Notes: generated by a model from the letters alone, not told the origin. A DNA stretch of 64,000 nt from Sanguibacter gelidistatuariae (GCF_900096585.1 NZ_FMYH01000006.1:243599-307598); one strand, 5' to 3'. Shown: positions 7,072 through 16,171, counted from the stretch's first letter. Translations and numbers: made by a program.

Positions 7072-8801
7072 GCTGCCTCCTCGGCGGAAAGCTGGGAGAA
7101 GACGATCTCCTGGTAGGTCTGGCAGTCGGCGAGCAGCTCGGCGTGAGTTCCTTGTCCCACGATCCGGCCGGTGTCGAGCACGATGATCTTCTCCGCCATG
7201 CGGATGGTCGCCACGCGCTGGGCGACGACGATCATCGTCGACTCCTTGGTGCGCGGTACCAGGGCACGGCGCAGGGCCGCGTCCGTGGCGTAGTCGAGGG
7301 CGGAGAAGGAGTCGTCGAAGAGGACGATCCTCGGCTTGCGGATGAGCGCCCGGGCGATCGCCAGGCGCTGGCGCTGGCCGCCGGAGAAGTTGGTGCCGCC
7401 CTGGGAGACCGGGGTGTCGAGCCCGTCGGCGAGCTCTTCGACGAATGTACGGGCCTGCGCCACCTCGAGCGCGTCCCACATCTGCTCGGGCGTCGCGCCC
7501 TCGAGCCCGTAGGCAAGGTTGGAGCCGATGGTCCCGGAGAACAGGAAGGGCTTCTGGGGCACCATGCCGATGTGCGCCCACAGATCCTGACCTGCGGCGC
7601 TGCGGACGTCGACGCCGTCGACGCTGATCGTGCCGCCGGTCGCGTCGAAGAGTCGCGGGATGAGGTTCATCAGGGTGGTCTTTCCCGAGCCGGTGGACCC
7701 GATGATCGCGGTGGTCTCCCCCGGCTCCGCGGTGAAGGTCACCTCCGACAGCACAGGGTCCTGGGCGCCCGGGTACCGGAACTCCACGTCGGAGAAGGCG
7801 ACCCGCCCGGCGACCTGACGCAACGGGGTCGGGTCGAGCGGCTCCACGACGGAGGACTCGGTGTCCAAGACCTCCTTGATGCGCTCGGCCGAGACCGCGG
7901 CGCGCGGCACCATCATGAAGATCATCGTCGACATCATGACGGCCATGAGGATGTACATGATGTAGCTGAGGAAGGCGGTGAGCGAGCCGATCTGCATCTC
8001 ACCGGAGTTGATCCGCTGGCCGCCGAACCACATGACGGACACGCTCGAGAGGTTCATCACGAGCATGACCACCGGGAACATCAAGGCCATGAGCTTGCCG
8101 ACCCGCAGAGACGTCTCGTAGAGCTCGGTGTTGGCGACCCGGAAGCGCTCCTCCTCGTGCCGTTCGCGGACGAAGGCGCGGATCACGCGGATACCTGTGA
8201 TCTGCTCGCGCAGGACGGAGTTTATCCGGTCGATGCGCTTCTGCATGGCGCGGAAGTACGGCACCATCCGGGAGACGATGGGCGCGACGGTGATCCCGAG
8301 CACCGGGACGATGACCACGAGCAGCGCGGAGAGCCCGACGTCCTGCTGCAGCGCCATGACGATGCCGCCGACGAGCATGATCGGCGCCATGACCATGATG
8401 GTCAGGCCGAGCATGACGACCATCTGGACCTGCTGCACGTCGTTCGTCGTGCGGGTGATCAGGGACGGCGCACCGAAGGTGGCTACGTCCTGCCCGGAGA
8501 ACTTCTGCACGTTCGTGAACAGCCCCCCACGGACGTCGCGTCCGAAGCCCATGGCGGCCCGGGCGCCGAAGTACACGGCGGCGATCGCGCAGACGATCTG
8601 CCCGAGGCTCACGGCGAGCATGATGCCCCCGACGCGGAAGATGTATCCGGTGTCGCCCGTGGTGACGCCCTTGTCGATGATGTCGGCGTTGAGGGTGGGG
8701 AGGTAGAGGGAGGCGATGGTCTGCACGAGCTGCAGCACGATCACGAGAATAAGTGCGCCACGGTAGGGCGCGAGATAGGTCTTGAGCAGCTTGAGGAGCA
8801 T
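7068..8801 (-). CDS. ABC exporter half-transporter, degenerate-site subunit
   Basis: First subunit (577 residues) of the heterodimeric exporter. Six membrane segments (about residues 15-300) are followed by an ATPase domain with Walker A GSTGSGKTT and a good signature FSGGQRQRL. The Walker B region reads IVLFDDSFSALD, with Asp in place of the catalytic Glu, and the switch region reads VAQRVATIR, with Gln in place of His. This pattern makes one of the two composite sites non-catalytic, as in LmrC-type exporters. The ATG at 8801 (GGGGA 6 nt upstream) was preferred; ATG 8813 is possible. A structured repeat lies just upstream. Confidence 0.92.
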   Translation of the reverse strand: MLLKLLKTYLAPYRGALILVIVLQLVQTIASLYLPTLNADIIDKGVTTGDTGYIFRVGGIMLAVSLGQIVCAIAAVYFGARAAMGFGRDVRGGLFTNVQKFSGQDVATFGAPSLITRTTNDVQQVQMVVMLGLTIMVMAPIMLVGGIVMALQQDVGLSALLVVIVPVLGITVAPIVSRMVPYFRAMQKRIDRINSVLREQITGIRVIRAFVRERHEEERFRVANTELYETSLRVGKLMALMFPVVMLVMNLSSVSVMWFGGQRINSGEMQIGSLTAFLSYIMYILMAVMMSTMIFMMVPRAAVSAERIKEVLDTESSVVEPLDPTPLRQVAGRVAFSDVEFRYPGAQDPVLSEVTFTAEPGETTAIIGSTGSGKTTLMNLIPRLFDATGGTISVDGVDVRSAAGQDLWAHIGMVPQKPFLFSGTIGSNLAYGLEGATPEQMWDALEVAQARTFVEELADGLDTPVSQGGTNFSGGQRQRLAIARALIRKPRIVLFDDSFSALDYATDAALRRALVPRTKESTMIVVAQRVATIRMAEKIIVLDTGRIVGQGTHAELLADCQTYQEIVFSQLSAEEAA

Positions 8802-8828
8802 GCGAGTCCCCATTTCAGCGATAAGTAG

Positions 8829-8900
8829 ACAGGGCTGCACGCCCTGGCTGACGACTGGTCAGAAAGTGACCGATCGCCAGCCTACGGTGTGCAGCCCTGT
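8829..8900. terminator. Interrupted long hairpin, probable terminator of the nfeD-SPFH unit
   Basis: ACAGGGCTGCAC (8829-8840) pairs exactly with GTGCAGCCCTGT (8889-8900). Inside, CTGGC/GCCAG and GGTCA/TGACC pair in register, giving one long stem with internal loops and a GAAAG apex. It lies between the end of the SPFH gene and the start of the exporter, both minus strand. It may end the upstream transcript or structure the exporter leader. Confidence 0.6.
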
Positions 8901-8936
8901 TCGGGTGCGCTGTTTTGCGCGTCGCCGTGGAGGAAC

Positions 8937-10178
8937 TCAGATCTCCTGCGGCGGCAGTTCCTGCTCCGGCCCGTCGGGCTGCTGCCCCGTCGGCGGGGCG
9001 AAACGCCCGCCCTCGGTCCCGAGCGTCCTGGGCAGGGACGGGGTGACCGGTGGAACGCCGTGGCTGCCGCTGGGACGCTGGCCGGCCTCGCGGGCCGGGT
9101 CGAAGGGGGCCCCGGACTGGGTGCCCGCGCTCGTCGCGTCCGCGGTCGCTGCCTCGGCGAGACGACGTGCCTCGGCGAGCGCCTGCGTCGGATCGGCCAG
9201 AGCCGGCTTGAGCGTGGTCTTCGACCGTTCGCGGCGCGCCGCGACGGACTCGTCAGAGACTTCCTCGCCCCCCGAGCTCTCCGGGCCGCCGACGATCCCG
9301 CCGAAGCCCTTGGTGATGGAGTCGAGCGCAGCGGTGAACTCCGCCGGCACGATCCACATCTTCGAGGACTGCCCGTTCGCGATCTGCGGGAGCATCTGCA
9401 GGTACTGGTAGGCGAGCAGCTTCGGGGTCGCGTCGCCCTCGTGGATGGCATCGAAGACCTGGAGGATGGCGCGAGCCTCACCCTCGGCGGTGAGGATCGC
9501 GGCCTGGGCCGAGCCCTCGGCGCGCAGGATCGCGGCCTGCTTCTCACCCTCGGCGGTGAGGATCTGGGACTGCTTGAAGCCCTCTGCGGTGAGGATGACC
9601 GCGCGACGGTCACGCTCGGCGCGCATCTGCTGCTCCATCGAGCCCTGGATGGACTGGGGCGGGTCGATCGACTTGAGCTCGACCCGGTTGACACGGATGC
9701 CCCAGCGACCGGTCGCCTCGTCGAGGACCCCACGCAGCTGACCGTTGATCTGGTCACGGCTGGTCAGCGTCTGCTCGAGGTCCATGGAGCCGATGACGTT
9801 ACGCAGGGTCGTCACGGTGAGCTGCTCGATCGCGGTGATGTAGTTCGCGATCTCGTAGACGGCCGACTTCGGGTCGGTCACCTGGAAGTAGAGCACCGTG
9901 TCGATGCTCACGACGAGGTTGTCGGACGTGATGACCGGCTGCGGGGGGAAGGAGACGACCTGCTCGCGCAGGTCCACCCCGGCGCGCACCTTGTCGACGA
10001 AGGGGATGAGGAAGTGCATCCCGGCGTCCAGGGTGCGCGAATAGCGACCGAGGCGCTGGACGATCAGTGCGACCGTCTGCGGCACCACCTTGACCGCGCG
10101 GGTCAACGCGATGATAAAGAACAGGGCGATCAGCCCCGCGATGACGATGCCGATGATCTGCCCACTGTCTTCAGGCAT
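8937..10178 (-). CDS. SPFH/band 7 (stomatin-like) membrane protein
   Basis: Membrane scaffold protein of 413 residues. One N-terminal membrane segment (about residues 7-26) precedes the SPFH domain (about 27-200), recognisable by VPQTVALIVQRLGRYSRTLDAG and the stretch DLEQTLTSRDQIN. A long helical region (about 200-250) has repeated ILTAEGEKQAAILRAEG units, typical of stomatin/QmcA coiled coils. The C-terminal third is Pro/Ser/Glu-rich and probably disordered. The NfeD-like gene upstream on the same strand is its usual partner; such pairs organise membrane microdomains and membrane protein quality control. Confidence 0.9.
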   Translation of the reverse strand: MPEDSGQIIGIVIAGLIALFFIIALTRAVKVVPQTVALIVQRLGRYSRTLDAGMHFLIPFVDKVRAGVDLREQVVSFPPQPVITSDNLVVSIDTVLYFQVTDPKSAVYEIANYITAIEQLTVTTLRNVIGSMDLEQTLTSRDQINGQLRGVLDEATGRWGIRVNRVELKSIDPPQSIQGSMEQQMRAERDRRAVILTAEGFKQSQILTAEGEKQAAILRAEGSAQAAILTAEGEARAILQVFDAIHEGDATPKLLAYQYLQMLPQIANGQSSKMWIVPAEFTAALDSITKGFGGIVGGPESSGGEEVSDESVAARRERSKTTLKPALADPTQALAEARRLAEAATADATSAGTQSGAPFDPAREAGQRPSGSHGVPPVTPSLPRTLGTEGGRFAPPTGQQPDGPEQELPPQEI

Positions 10179-10275
10179 GGATTGTCCTCTCGCTCACATA
10201 CGTGCTCTGGTCCAAACGGGATAGGGCTTCCAGGGGTCGCACGCTCGCCGTCGGCGACGAGCCCGCGGCGTCGGG

Positions 10276-10740
10276 TCAGGCGAGGGCGGCGGGACCCGTC
10301 GAGGTGTTGTGCGACGTGGCCGCATCGACCACGGCTGTCGCGCCGTCGATGCGCACGACACGGACGTCGGTGCCGACCGGGAAGCGCTGGCCGGCCGCGG
10401 ACCGCGCGGTCCACACCTCACCGACAAGCTTGATCCGGCCGCCGTCCTCGGTGACCTCGGCAACGACGACGGCGCTCCGGCCGACCTGCGCGGAGACATT
10501 CGTCTCGGTCAGGGGCGTGCGGTGACGCAGATACTTGAGCAGCCAGGGACGCAGGGCGAAGAGCAGCATCGTCGAGACGACGCCGAAGACGATGATCTGC
10601 ACGATCAGGTTCGCGCCGAGCAGGCTGGCGAGCCCCGCGGCGATCGCACCGCCGGCGAACATGATGAGTACCAGATCGAGAGAGACCATCTCCACCACTA
10701 CGAGGAGAAATGCCGCACCAACCCACCAGTACCAGTCCAT
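10276..10740 (-). CDS. NfeD-like membrane protein
   Basis: A 154-residue short NfeD-family protein. Three hydrophobic segments (about residues 4-70) precede a C-terminal OB-fold of about 60 residues (VGRSAVVVAEVTEDGGRIKLVGEVW and FPVGTDVRVVRIDGATAVV). Short NfeD proteins bind SPFH proteins, and the next gene downstream encodes one. The ATG at 10740 has GGAGGCAG 3-8 nt upstream and begins MDWYWW, which fits family members; a longer frame lacks this support. No N-terminal protease domain is present. Confidence 0.88.
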   Translation of the reverse strand: MDWYWWVGAAFLLVVVEMVSLDLVLIMFAGGAIAAGLASLLGANLIVQIIVFGVVSTMLLFALRPWLLKYLRHRTPLTETNVSAQVGRSAVVVAEVTEDGGRIKLVGEVWTARSAAGQRFPVGTDVRVVRIDGATAVVDAATSHNTSTGPAALA

Positions 10741-10915
10741 GACTGCCTCCGTTCGTGAAGCCTTCATCGGCTTTACCTGAACTTTACGCTACTTCTGGGT
10801 GTTTACATACCCTGAAAACGCGTGTTCCCGGACTGGAAACCGCTGCCTGACCTGCACCGACGGGTGAGCCCTCGGCAGCCCGGAAGCGCCCTGCAGAGCC
10901 ACTGCGGCCCACAGC

Positions 10916-11731
10916 TCAGCCGGAGTGTCCGCCCGACCGGGTCGCCCGCTGGGCAGCGCGCGCCGACCACCGGTCACCGGTGCGGGTGACCTCGAGGTCG
11001 AGGCCGAAGGCTGCCGAGAGGTGAGCGTCCGTGAGGACATCCTCGACCGGTCCGGCGATGTGGATCCCGCCGTCGCGCATGAGCATGACGTGCGTGAATC
11101 CCGGCGGGATCTCCTCGACGTGGTGCGTGACGAGCACAAGGACCGGGGACTGGGGGTAGGCGGCGAGCTCGGCGAGCGCGCCGACGAGCTCCTCGCGCCC
11201 GCCCAGGTCCAGCCCTGCGGCCGGCTCGTCGAGCAGCAGCAGCTCGGGGTCGGTCATGAGCGCCCGGGCGATCTGGACGCGCTTGCGCTCGCCCTCGCTG
11301 AGCGTGCCGAAGCGCCGCTGGGCCAGGTGCGCGACGCCGAAGGCCGCGAGCAGGTCGTCCGCGCGGGCCTGGTCGAGTTCCTCGTAGGCCTCGCGCCAGC
11401 GACCGGTGACCGCATAGGCGGCCGTCAGGACGACGTCGGAAACGATCTCGGAGGGTGGGATGCGCTCGGCCAGGGCGGCGCTGGCCAACCCGATCCGGGG
11501 ACGCAGCTCGAAGACGTCGACACGCCCGAGCTGGGAGCCGAGGATGGTGACGGTGCCGGTCGTGGGGTGCATCCGCGCGGAGGCGATCTGCAGGAGGGTG
11601 GTCTTCCCCGCGCCGTTGCGCCCGAGGACGACCCACCTCTCCCCCTCGGCGATCTGCCACGACACATCATCGAGGATGTTCTTCTCACCACGGCGGACAG
11701 AAACGTTGTGAAGGTCAAGAACCCAGGTCAT
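10916..11731 (-). CDS. Stand-alone ABC-type ATPase
   Basis: Cytoplasmic ATPase of 271 residues with Walker A LGRNGAGKTT, signature TLSEGERKRVQ, Walker B LLLLDEPAAGLDL and a switch histidine in VTHHVEE. It most resembles single-domain proteins related to ModF and FhuC-type subunits. No membrane partner lies nearby, so it may be an orphan or serve a transporter encoded elsewhere. It is divergent from an unrecognised conserved gene, with 69 bp between them. The ATG at 11731 (MTWVLDLHNV) fits the domain start; ATG 11752 is an alternative. Confidence 0.85.
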   Translation of the reverse strand: MTWVLDLHNVSVRRGEKNILDDVSWQIAEGERWVVLGRNGAGKTTLLQIASARMHPTTGTVTILGSQLGRVDVFELRPRIGLASAALAERIPPSEIVSDVVLTAAYAVTGRWREAYEELDQARADDLLAAFGVAHLAQRRFGTLSEGERKRVQIARALMTDPELLLLDEPAAGLDLGGREELVGALAELAAYPQSPVLVLVTHHVEEIPPGFTHVMLMRDGGIHIAGPVEDVLTDAHLSAAFGLDLEVTRTGDRWSARAAQRATRSGGHSG

Positions 11732-11787
11732 GGTTTCAGACCCTATCGGCATCCGGACGCCCCGGGTGACGAAATCGTGGACCGGCG

Positions 11788-11800
11788 TAGTTTTGGTTGC
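11788..11800 (+). promoter_or_regulatory. Probable leaderless -10 element
   Basis: TAGTTT at 11788-11793 is followed by 7 nt and the GTG start at 11801, with no ribosome binding site. This suggests a leaderless transcript. Confidence 0.5.
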
Positions 11801-12640
11801 GTGATCTCGCCTACTCCCCTGCCCCAGCCCGCCCGCGACCCCGGGGCGATCCTCCCGCGGTCGGCAAGCCTGGCCGCCTGGCTGTGGGCTGGCGCGCCCG
11901 ACGACCGCTCGGTCGTCGCCGCCCTGAGGATCCTCATGCACGACGACGAGCCCCACCAGCTGCGCGGCCACCTGCCGGCGGGGGTCGCCGTCGCGAGCCT
12001 CGCGTCGTTGTTCCACCTCTGGTCGGGACGGGTCGTAGCCGCGGTCGCCCTGTTCCCGGGACCGGGCGACGCGATGGGCGCCCCGGCCGCGATCAGCGCC
12101 GAGGCCATCGAAGCCGAGGAATGCGTCCTGGTGACGGTACGCGCGGACGAGGCGGACGGCGTCGTCGAGCACTGGGCCCTCGCGCCCGACATCGAGCCCT
12201 TCGGCAGCGCGCTCGAGCCCGGGTTCTTGGTCACGTGGGACGTGGTGGCTATCGATGCCTGGGAGAACCGCGCGCTCGGCACGGTCGGCGCCCTGGGCGA
12301 CGCGGAGCGTCAGCTGCAGCGCGGCCTGCGCGAGGCGACCGAGGCATTGATGGAACTCGATGTGTCGCGGTGGCGCGACGCCGCCGGCGAGACCATCGCG
12401 GCCCTGCGCGAGGTCGTGGACCTGCGCCCCTATCTGCCGTCCGACCTCGACCCGCGCCGCTCGCACGTTCTCCAGTCCGCGGCCCGGCTGCGGGCGATCG
12501 TCGACCTGGCCACTGAGGACGACGGCGGCGCCGTCAACCTCTGGCAGGCCGACCAGCGCTCCACGGCCCTGCGCGAGGTCGACCGGACAGCCCGCCGCGC
12601 GATGTCCGCCGCGACCCTCCTCACCCCCCTCACCCCCTGA
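11801..12640 (+). CDS. Conserved hypothetical protein, function not recognised
   Basis: A 279-residue, acidic, Ala-rich protein with no signal peptide or membrane segment. It starts at GTG 11801 just after a TAGTTT hexamer. The N-terminal half mixes short hydrophobic strands (VLVTVRADEADGVVEHWAL) and the second half is mostly helical (about residues 165-270, with QLQRGLREATEAL and IAALREVVDLR), suggesting an interaction or scaffold role. I recognise no catalytic motif. It is divergent from the orphan ABC ATPase and convergent with glgM, with which it shares a terminator. Codon use and third-position GC match a real gene. Confidence 0.7.
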   Translation: MISPTPLPQPARDPGAILPRSASLAAWLWAGAPDDRSVVAALRILMHDDEPHQLRGHLPAGVAVASLASLFHLWSGRVVAAVALFPGPGDAMGAPAAISAEAIEAEECVLVTVRADEADGVVEHWALAPDIEPFGSALEPGFLVTWDVVAIDAWENRALGTVGALGDAERQLQRGLREATEALMELDVSRWRDAAGETIAALREVVDLRPYLPSDLDPRRSHVLQSAARLRAIVDLATEDDGGAVNLWQADQRSTALREVDRTARRAMSAATLLTPLTP

Positions 12641-12699
12641 CCCACCCACCCCACACCGCTGAGTGGGGTGGGGTGGGGCGGGAGGGGTGGGTCAGGGGG
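12633..12699. terminator. Nested bidirectional terminator between convergent genes
   Basis: CCCACCCCAC (12645-12654) pairs with GTGGGGTGGG (12663-12672) around an 8-nt loop. An outer pair of 15-nt arms (12633-12647 and 12685-12699) includes both stop codons. The symmetry suits termination in both directions. Confidence 0.7.
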
Positions 12700-13912
12700 C
12701 GGTGAGGACTGTCTGGTAGACCTCAAGGGTGCGGTCGGCGATCGCGGCCCAGGCGAAGTGGTCCTCGACGCGCTTGCGCGCTGCGGCGCCCATCTGGGCG
12801 GCGCGGGCCGGGTCGCTGACCACGGCGACGAGCGCGGCCACGAGATCCGTGACGAACTTCTCCGGGTCGGTCGGTGTCCCCGTGCCGTCCTGGACCTGGT
12901 CGATCGGCACGAGCAGACCGGTCACGCCGTGGTCGACGACCTCAGGGATGCCGCCCGTCGCGCTGCCGACCACCGGCAGCCCGACGGCCATCGCCTCGAG
13001 GTTGACGATGCCCAGCGGCTCGTAGATCGAGGGACAGACGAAGACGGTCGACGCGGCCAGGACCGCGACGAGGTCGGGGCGCGACAGCATCTCCTCGATC
13101 CACACCACCCCGGTGCGCTTGCGGGAGAGCTCGGCGACGGCGCCCGCCACCTCGGCGGCGATCTCGGGGGTGTCGGGGGCTCCGGCGCACAGGATGAGCT
13201 GGACCTCGGCTGGCAGCCGCTCGGCGGCCTGCAGCAGATAAGGCAGACCTTTCTGCCGGGTGATCCGACCGACGAAGACGACGGCGGGACGCTCGGGGTC
13301 GATGCCCAGGGCCCGCACGACGGCGTCCCCGCGCTCGGCCTCGGCGCCCTCGGGGCGGCGCCAGCCGGCCAGGTCGATGCCGTTGTGCACGACGTGCACC
13401 TTGGCCGGGTCGACATTCGGGTACGACCGCAGGATGTCCCGGCGCATGCCCGCGCTCACCGCGATGACTCCGGCGGCGCCCTCATAGGCCACGCGCTCGG
13501 CCCAGCTGGACAGGGCATACCCGCCGCCGAGCTGCTCAGCCTTCCATGGCCGTAGCGGCTCGAGGGAGTGCGCAGAGATCACGTGCGGGATCCCGTGCAG
13601 CAGACCGGCCAGGTGTCCGGCCAGGTTGGCGTACCAGGTGTGGGAGTGCACCAGGTCGGCCCCCGCGACGTCGTCGGCCATGGCCAGGTCCACTCCGAAG
13701 GTGGACAGCACAGCATTGGCGCCGCTCAGCTCGGCGGGCGGGGCGTAGCCCGTCACGCCCTCGACCGCGTCGGCGCCGCTGCGGGGTCCGTCGAAGCACC
13801 GGACCCGCACGTCGATGCGGGGGCGGAGCACGGCGGACAGCTCGGCTACATGAACACCGGCCCCTCCGTAGACGAACGGTGGGTACTCACGGGTTAAAAG
13901 ATCGACTCTCAC
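12692..13912 (-). CDS. glgM: Actinobacterial GT4 glycogen synthase / maltose-1-phosphate synthase
   Basis: Retaining glycosyltransferase of 406 residues that uses ADP-glucose made by the divergent GlgC. The GT-B fold shows the N-terminal glycine loop [11 protein letters not shown], the central segment [19 protein letters not shown] and the sugar-nucleotide motif [18 protein letters not shown]. Close actinobacterial relatives (mycobacterial Rv1212c) make alpha-maltose-1-phosphate for the GlgE pathway as well as elongating glucan, so GlgM is a better label than GlgA. The GTG at 13912 was chosen because TACGGT lies 7 nt upstream and the protein then begins [12 protein letters not shown]; an in-frame GTG at 13921 is the alternative. 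Confidence 0.9.
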   Translation of the reverse strand: MRVDLLTREYPPFVYGGAGVHVAELSAVLRPRIDVRVRCFDGPRSGADAVEGVTGYAPPAELSGANAVLSTFGVDLAMADDVAGADLVHSHTWYANLAGHLAGLLHGIPHVISAHSLEPLRPWKAEQLGGGYALSSWAERVAYEGAAGVIAVSAGMRRDILRSYPNVDPAKVHVVHNGIDLAGWRRPEGAEAERGDAVVRALGIDPERPAVVFVGRITRQKGLPYLLQAAERLPAEVQLILCAGAPDTPEIAAEVAGAVAELSRKRTGVVWIEEMLSRPDLVAVLAASTVFVCPSIYEPLGIVNLEAMAVGLPVVGSATGGIPEVVDHGVTGLLVPIDQVQDGTGTPTDPEKFVTDLVAALVAVVSDPARAAQMGAAARKRVEDHFAWAAIADRTLEVYQTVLTAP

Positions 13913-13925
13913 GGTCGACACCGTA
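13913..13925 (-). promoter_or_regulatory. Probable leaderless -10 element of glgM
   Basis: TACGGT on the minus strand (13925-13920) lies 7 nt before the GTG at 13912. It is paired back to back with the glgC promoter. Confidence 0.5.
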
Positions 13926-13958
13926 GCGCGTCTTGATGCAATTGGGGTCCTTCGGCTC

Positions 13959-13970
13959 TATGGTCGTGGC
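13959..13970 (+). promoter_or_regulatory. Probable leaderless -10 element of glgC
   Basis: TATGGT at 13959-13964 lies 6 nt before the ATG at 13971. No ribosome binding site is visible. Confidence 0.5.
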
Positions 13971-15209
13971 ATGGCAGCCCCTAAAGTTCTCGCGATCGTC
14001 CTGGCCGGTGGCGAAGGCAACCGACTCAAGCCACTGACGGCACACCGTGCCAAGCCCGCTGTGCCGTTCGGCGGGATCTACCGGCTCGTCGACTTTGCCT
14101 TGTCCAACCTGGTCAACTCCCACTACCTGCACATCGTCGTGCTCACCCAGTACAAGTCCCACAGCCTCGACCGTCACATCTCCAAGACGTGGCGGATGTC
14201 GGCGCTGCTGGGCAACTACGTCGCCCCGGTCCCCGCACAGCAGCGGGTCGGCAAGCACTGGTACCTGGGCTCCGCGGACGCGATCTTTCAGTGCCTGAAC
14301 ATCATCGAGGACGAGCGCCCCGACATCGTCGTCGTGGTCGGCGCGGACCACGTCTACCGCATGGACTTCTCCCAGATGGTCGACGCCCACATCGCCTCCG
14401 GCGCCGAGATGACGGTCGCCGGCATCCGCCAGCCGATCGCCTCGGCCACGGAGTTCGGTGTCATCGACACGATGCCCGAGGACCCGACGAAGATCCGGGC
14501 GTTCCTGGAGAAGCCCGTCGCACCGATCGGCCTGGCCGACTCCCCTGGGGAGATCCTCGCCTCGATGGGCAACTACGTCATCAACGCCGACGCGCTCGTC
14601 GAGGCCGTCACCAAGGACTCCGAGAACTCCGGCTCCCGCCACGACATGGGAGGCGACATCGTCCCGTACTTCGTCGACCGCGGGACCGCCGGGGTCTACG
14701 ACTTCATCCGCAACGACGTCCCCGGGTCGACCGATCGCGACCGTGACTACTGGCGCGACGTCGGGACGATCGACTCCTACTACGACGCCAACAAGGACCT
14801 CATCGCGGTCACCCCGGTGTTCAACCTCTACAACTCCCTGTGGCCGCTGCACACCGGCTACGTCGGGCTCCCCCCGGCGAAGTTCGTGCACGCCGGCGCC
14901 GGGCGCCTCGGGCACGCGGCCGACTCGATCGTCTCCCCCGGTGTCCTCATCTCCGGGGCGACGGTCGTCGGGTCCGTCCTGTCCCCCGGGGTTCACCTGC
15001 ACTCCTGGGCCGCCGTCTCCGACTCCGTCCTGCTCGACGACGTCAAGGTGCACCGTCACGCCCAGGTCCACCGGGCGATCATCGACAAGAACGTCATCAT
15101 CAACGAACGTGCCCGCGTCGGCCTCAACCCCGAGGAGGACCGTGCCCGCGGCTTCACGGTGACCGAGTCGGGCATCACGGTCGTCCCCAAGGGCACGATC
15201 GTCGACTGA
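13971..15209 (+). CDS. glgC: Glucose-1-phosphate adenylyltransferase (ADP-glucose pyrophosphorylase)
   Basis: Makes ADP-glucose from glucose-1-phosphate and ATP, the committed step of glycogen and maltose-1-phosphate synthesis. The 412-residue protein has the nucleotidyltransferase signature [25 protein letters not shown] near the N-terminus, the catalytic [10 protein letters not shown] region, [12 protein letters not shown], and a C-terminal left-handed beta-helix (about residues 300-400) used for allosteric control. Length and motifs are complete. It is divergent from glgM with 58 bp between the start codons and is followed by a strong terminator. Confidence 0.96.
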   Translation: MAAPKVLAIVLAGGEGNRLKPLTAHRAKPAVPFGGIYRLVDFALSNLVNSHYLHIVVLTQYKSHSLDRHISKTWRMSALLGNYVAPVPAQQRVGKHWYLGSADAIFQCLNIIEDERPDIVVVVGADHVYRMDFSQMVDAHIASGAEMTVAGIRQPIASATEFGVIDTMPEDPTKIRAFLEKPVAPIGLADSPGEILASMGNYVINADALVEAVTKDSENSGSRHDMGGDIVPYFVDRGTAGVYDFIRNDVPGSTDRDRDYWRDVGTIDSYYDANKDLIAVTPVFNLYNSLWPLHTGYVGLPPAKFVHAGAGRLGHAADSIVSPGVLISGATVVGSVLSPGVHLHSWAAVSDSVLLDDVKVHRHAQVHRAIIDKNVIINERARVGLNPEEDRARGFTVTESGITVVPKGTIVD

Positions 15210-15239
15210 TCGCGACACGGTCTCGAGCGACACCGTGAC

Positions 15240-15279
15240 AGGACTCGACCCGCAGGCGCAAGCCCGCGGGTCGAGTCCT
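15240..15279 (+). terminator. Strong hairpin terminator after glgC
   Basis: AGGACTCGACCCGC (15240-15253) pairs exactly with 15266-15279. The loop itself folds as GGC-GCAA-GCC, a GNRA-capped extension. No long T-run follows, as is usual in high-GC actinobacteria. Confidence 0.8.
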
Positions 15280-15367
15280 CTCACGTTCTTGGCGGTCCGG
15301 GGACTTCGCCGTCCGGGCGTGGCCGTCCGTCCCGCGAACGCCCCGGATCCCCCGACCTGGCTCCGTC

Positions 15368-15379
15368 TAGGCTGGGCAG
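15368..15379 (+). promoter_or_regulatory. Probable leaderless -10 element of serB
   Basis: TAGGCT at 15368-15373 lies 6 nt before the GTG at 15380. Confidence 0.55.
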
Positions 15380-16078
15380 GTGACCCGACCCACGCCGCCC
15401 CTCACCCCCTCCACCACACCCGCGCCGAGCCTCTCCTCCGGCCCGCGCCGGCTCGTGGTCATGGACGTGGACTCCACGCTCATCTCCCAGGAGGTCATCG
15501 AGCTCATCGCCGCGCACGCGGGAACCGAGGCGCTCGTCGCGGACATCACCGAGCGCGCCATGCGGGGCGAGCTCGACTTCGCCGAGTCGCTGCGGGAGCG
15601 GGTCGCCACCCTCGCCGGCCTCCCGGTCAGCGTGCTCGACGACGTCCGCACCCGCGCGACGTTCACCCCCGGCGCCCGCGAGCTCGTCGCCGAGTGCCAC
15701 CGGCGCGGCTGGGTGGTCGCCCTCGTCTCAGGGGGCTTCGAGGAGATCGTCGCCGATCTGGCCGCCGAGCTGGGCATTCTGACGTTCCGTGCCAACCGCC
15801 TCGAGGTGGCCGACGGTCACCTGACCGGCCGTACGACCGGTCAGGTCGTCGACCGCGCGTACAAGGCGCAGAGCCTGCGCGAGTTCGCCGCCGCCGAGGG
15901 CGTCGCGATCGAGCACACGGTCGCGATCGGCGACGGCGCGAACGACCTCGACATGATCGGCGTGGCCGGGATCGGGATCGCCTTCGCGGCCAAGCCGGTC
16001 GTGCGGGAGCAAGCGCCGTTCAGCGTCGACGGCCCGCGCCTGGACGCCGTCCTGGCGATCATCGACGCCCAAGCGTAG
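15380..16078 (+). CDS. serB: Phosphoserine phosphatase
   Basis: HAD-family hydrolase of 232 residues that releases serine from phosphoserine, the last step of serine synthesis. It has motif I VMDVDSTLI (nucleophile Asp in DxDxT), motif II LVSGGFEEI, a lysine in YKAQSLREF and motif III GDGANDLDM. A helical cap lies between about residues 45 and 95. A Pro/Thr-rich leader of about 20 residues precedes the domain. Unlike the longer mycobacterial SerB proteins, no ACT domain is present. The GTG start follows a -10-like hexamer, so the mRNA is probably leaderless. Confidence 0.92.
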   Translation: MTRPTPPLTPSTTPAPSLSSGPRRLVVMDVDSTLISQEVIELIAAHAGTEALVADITERAMRGELDFAESLRERVATLAGLPVSVLDDVRTRATFTPGARELVAECHRRGWVVALVSGGFEEIVADLAAELGILTFRANRLEVADGHLTGRTTGQVVDRAYKAQSLREFAAAEGVAIEHTVAIGDGANDLDMIGVAGIGIAFAAKPVVREQAPFSVDGPRLDAVLAIIDAQA

Positions 16079-16124
16079 CTGGCCCCTCCTGCACGCATCC
16101 GGCGGCAGACGCGACGTAGAACGA

Positions 16125-16162
16125 CAGCAGGGCCCCAGCGATCGCTCGCCGGGGCCCTGCTG
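16125..16162. terminator. Bidirectional terminator between serB and the SixA-like gene
   Basis: CAGCAGGGCCCC (16125-16136) pairs with GGGGCCCTGCTG (16151-16162) around a 14-nt loop. It lies between convergent genes. Confidence 0.8.
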
Positions 16163-16171
16163 CTGTGCATC

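Noticed and set aside
4816..7116. A 766-codon open frame opposite the ABC exporter gene
   Set aside because: Same kind of antisense artefact; the product has no domain and the minus strand carries all ABC motifs.
7143..8828. A 561-codon open frame opposite the first exporter subunit
   Set aside because: The product is dominated by Asp, Glu, Arg, Gly and His without motifs, and mirrors the codon structure of the real gene.
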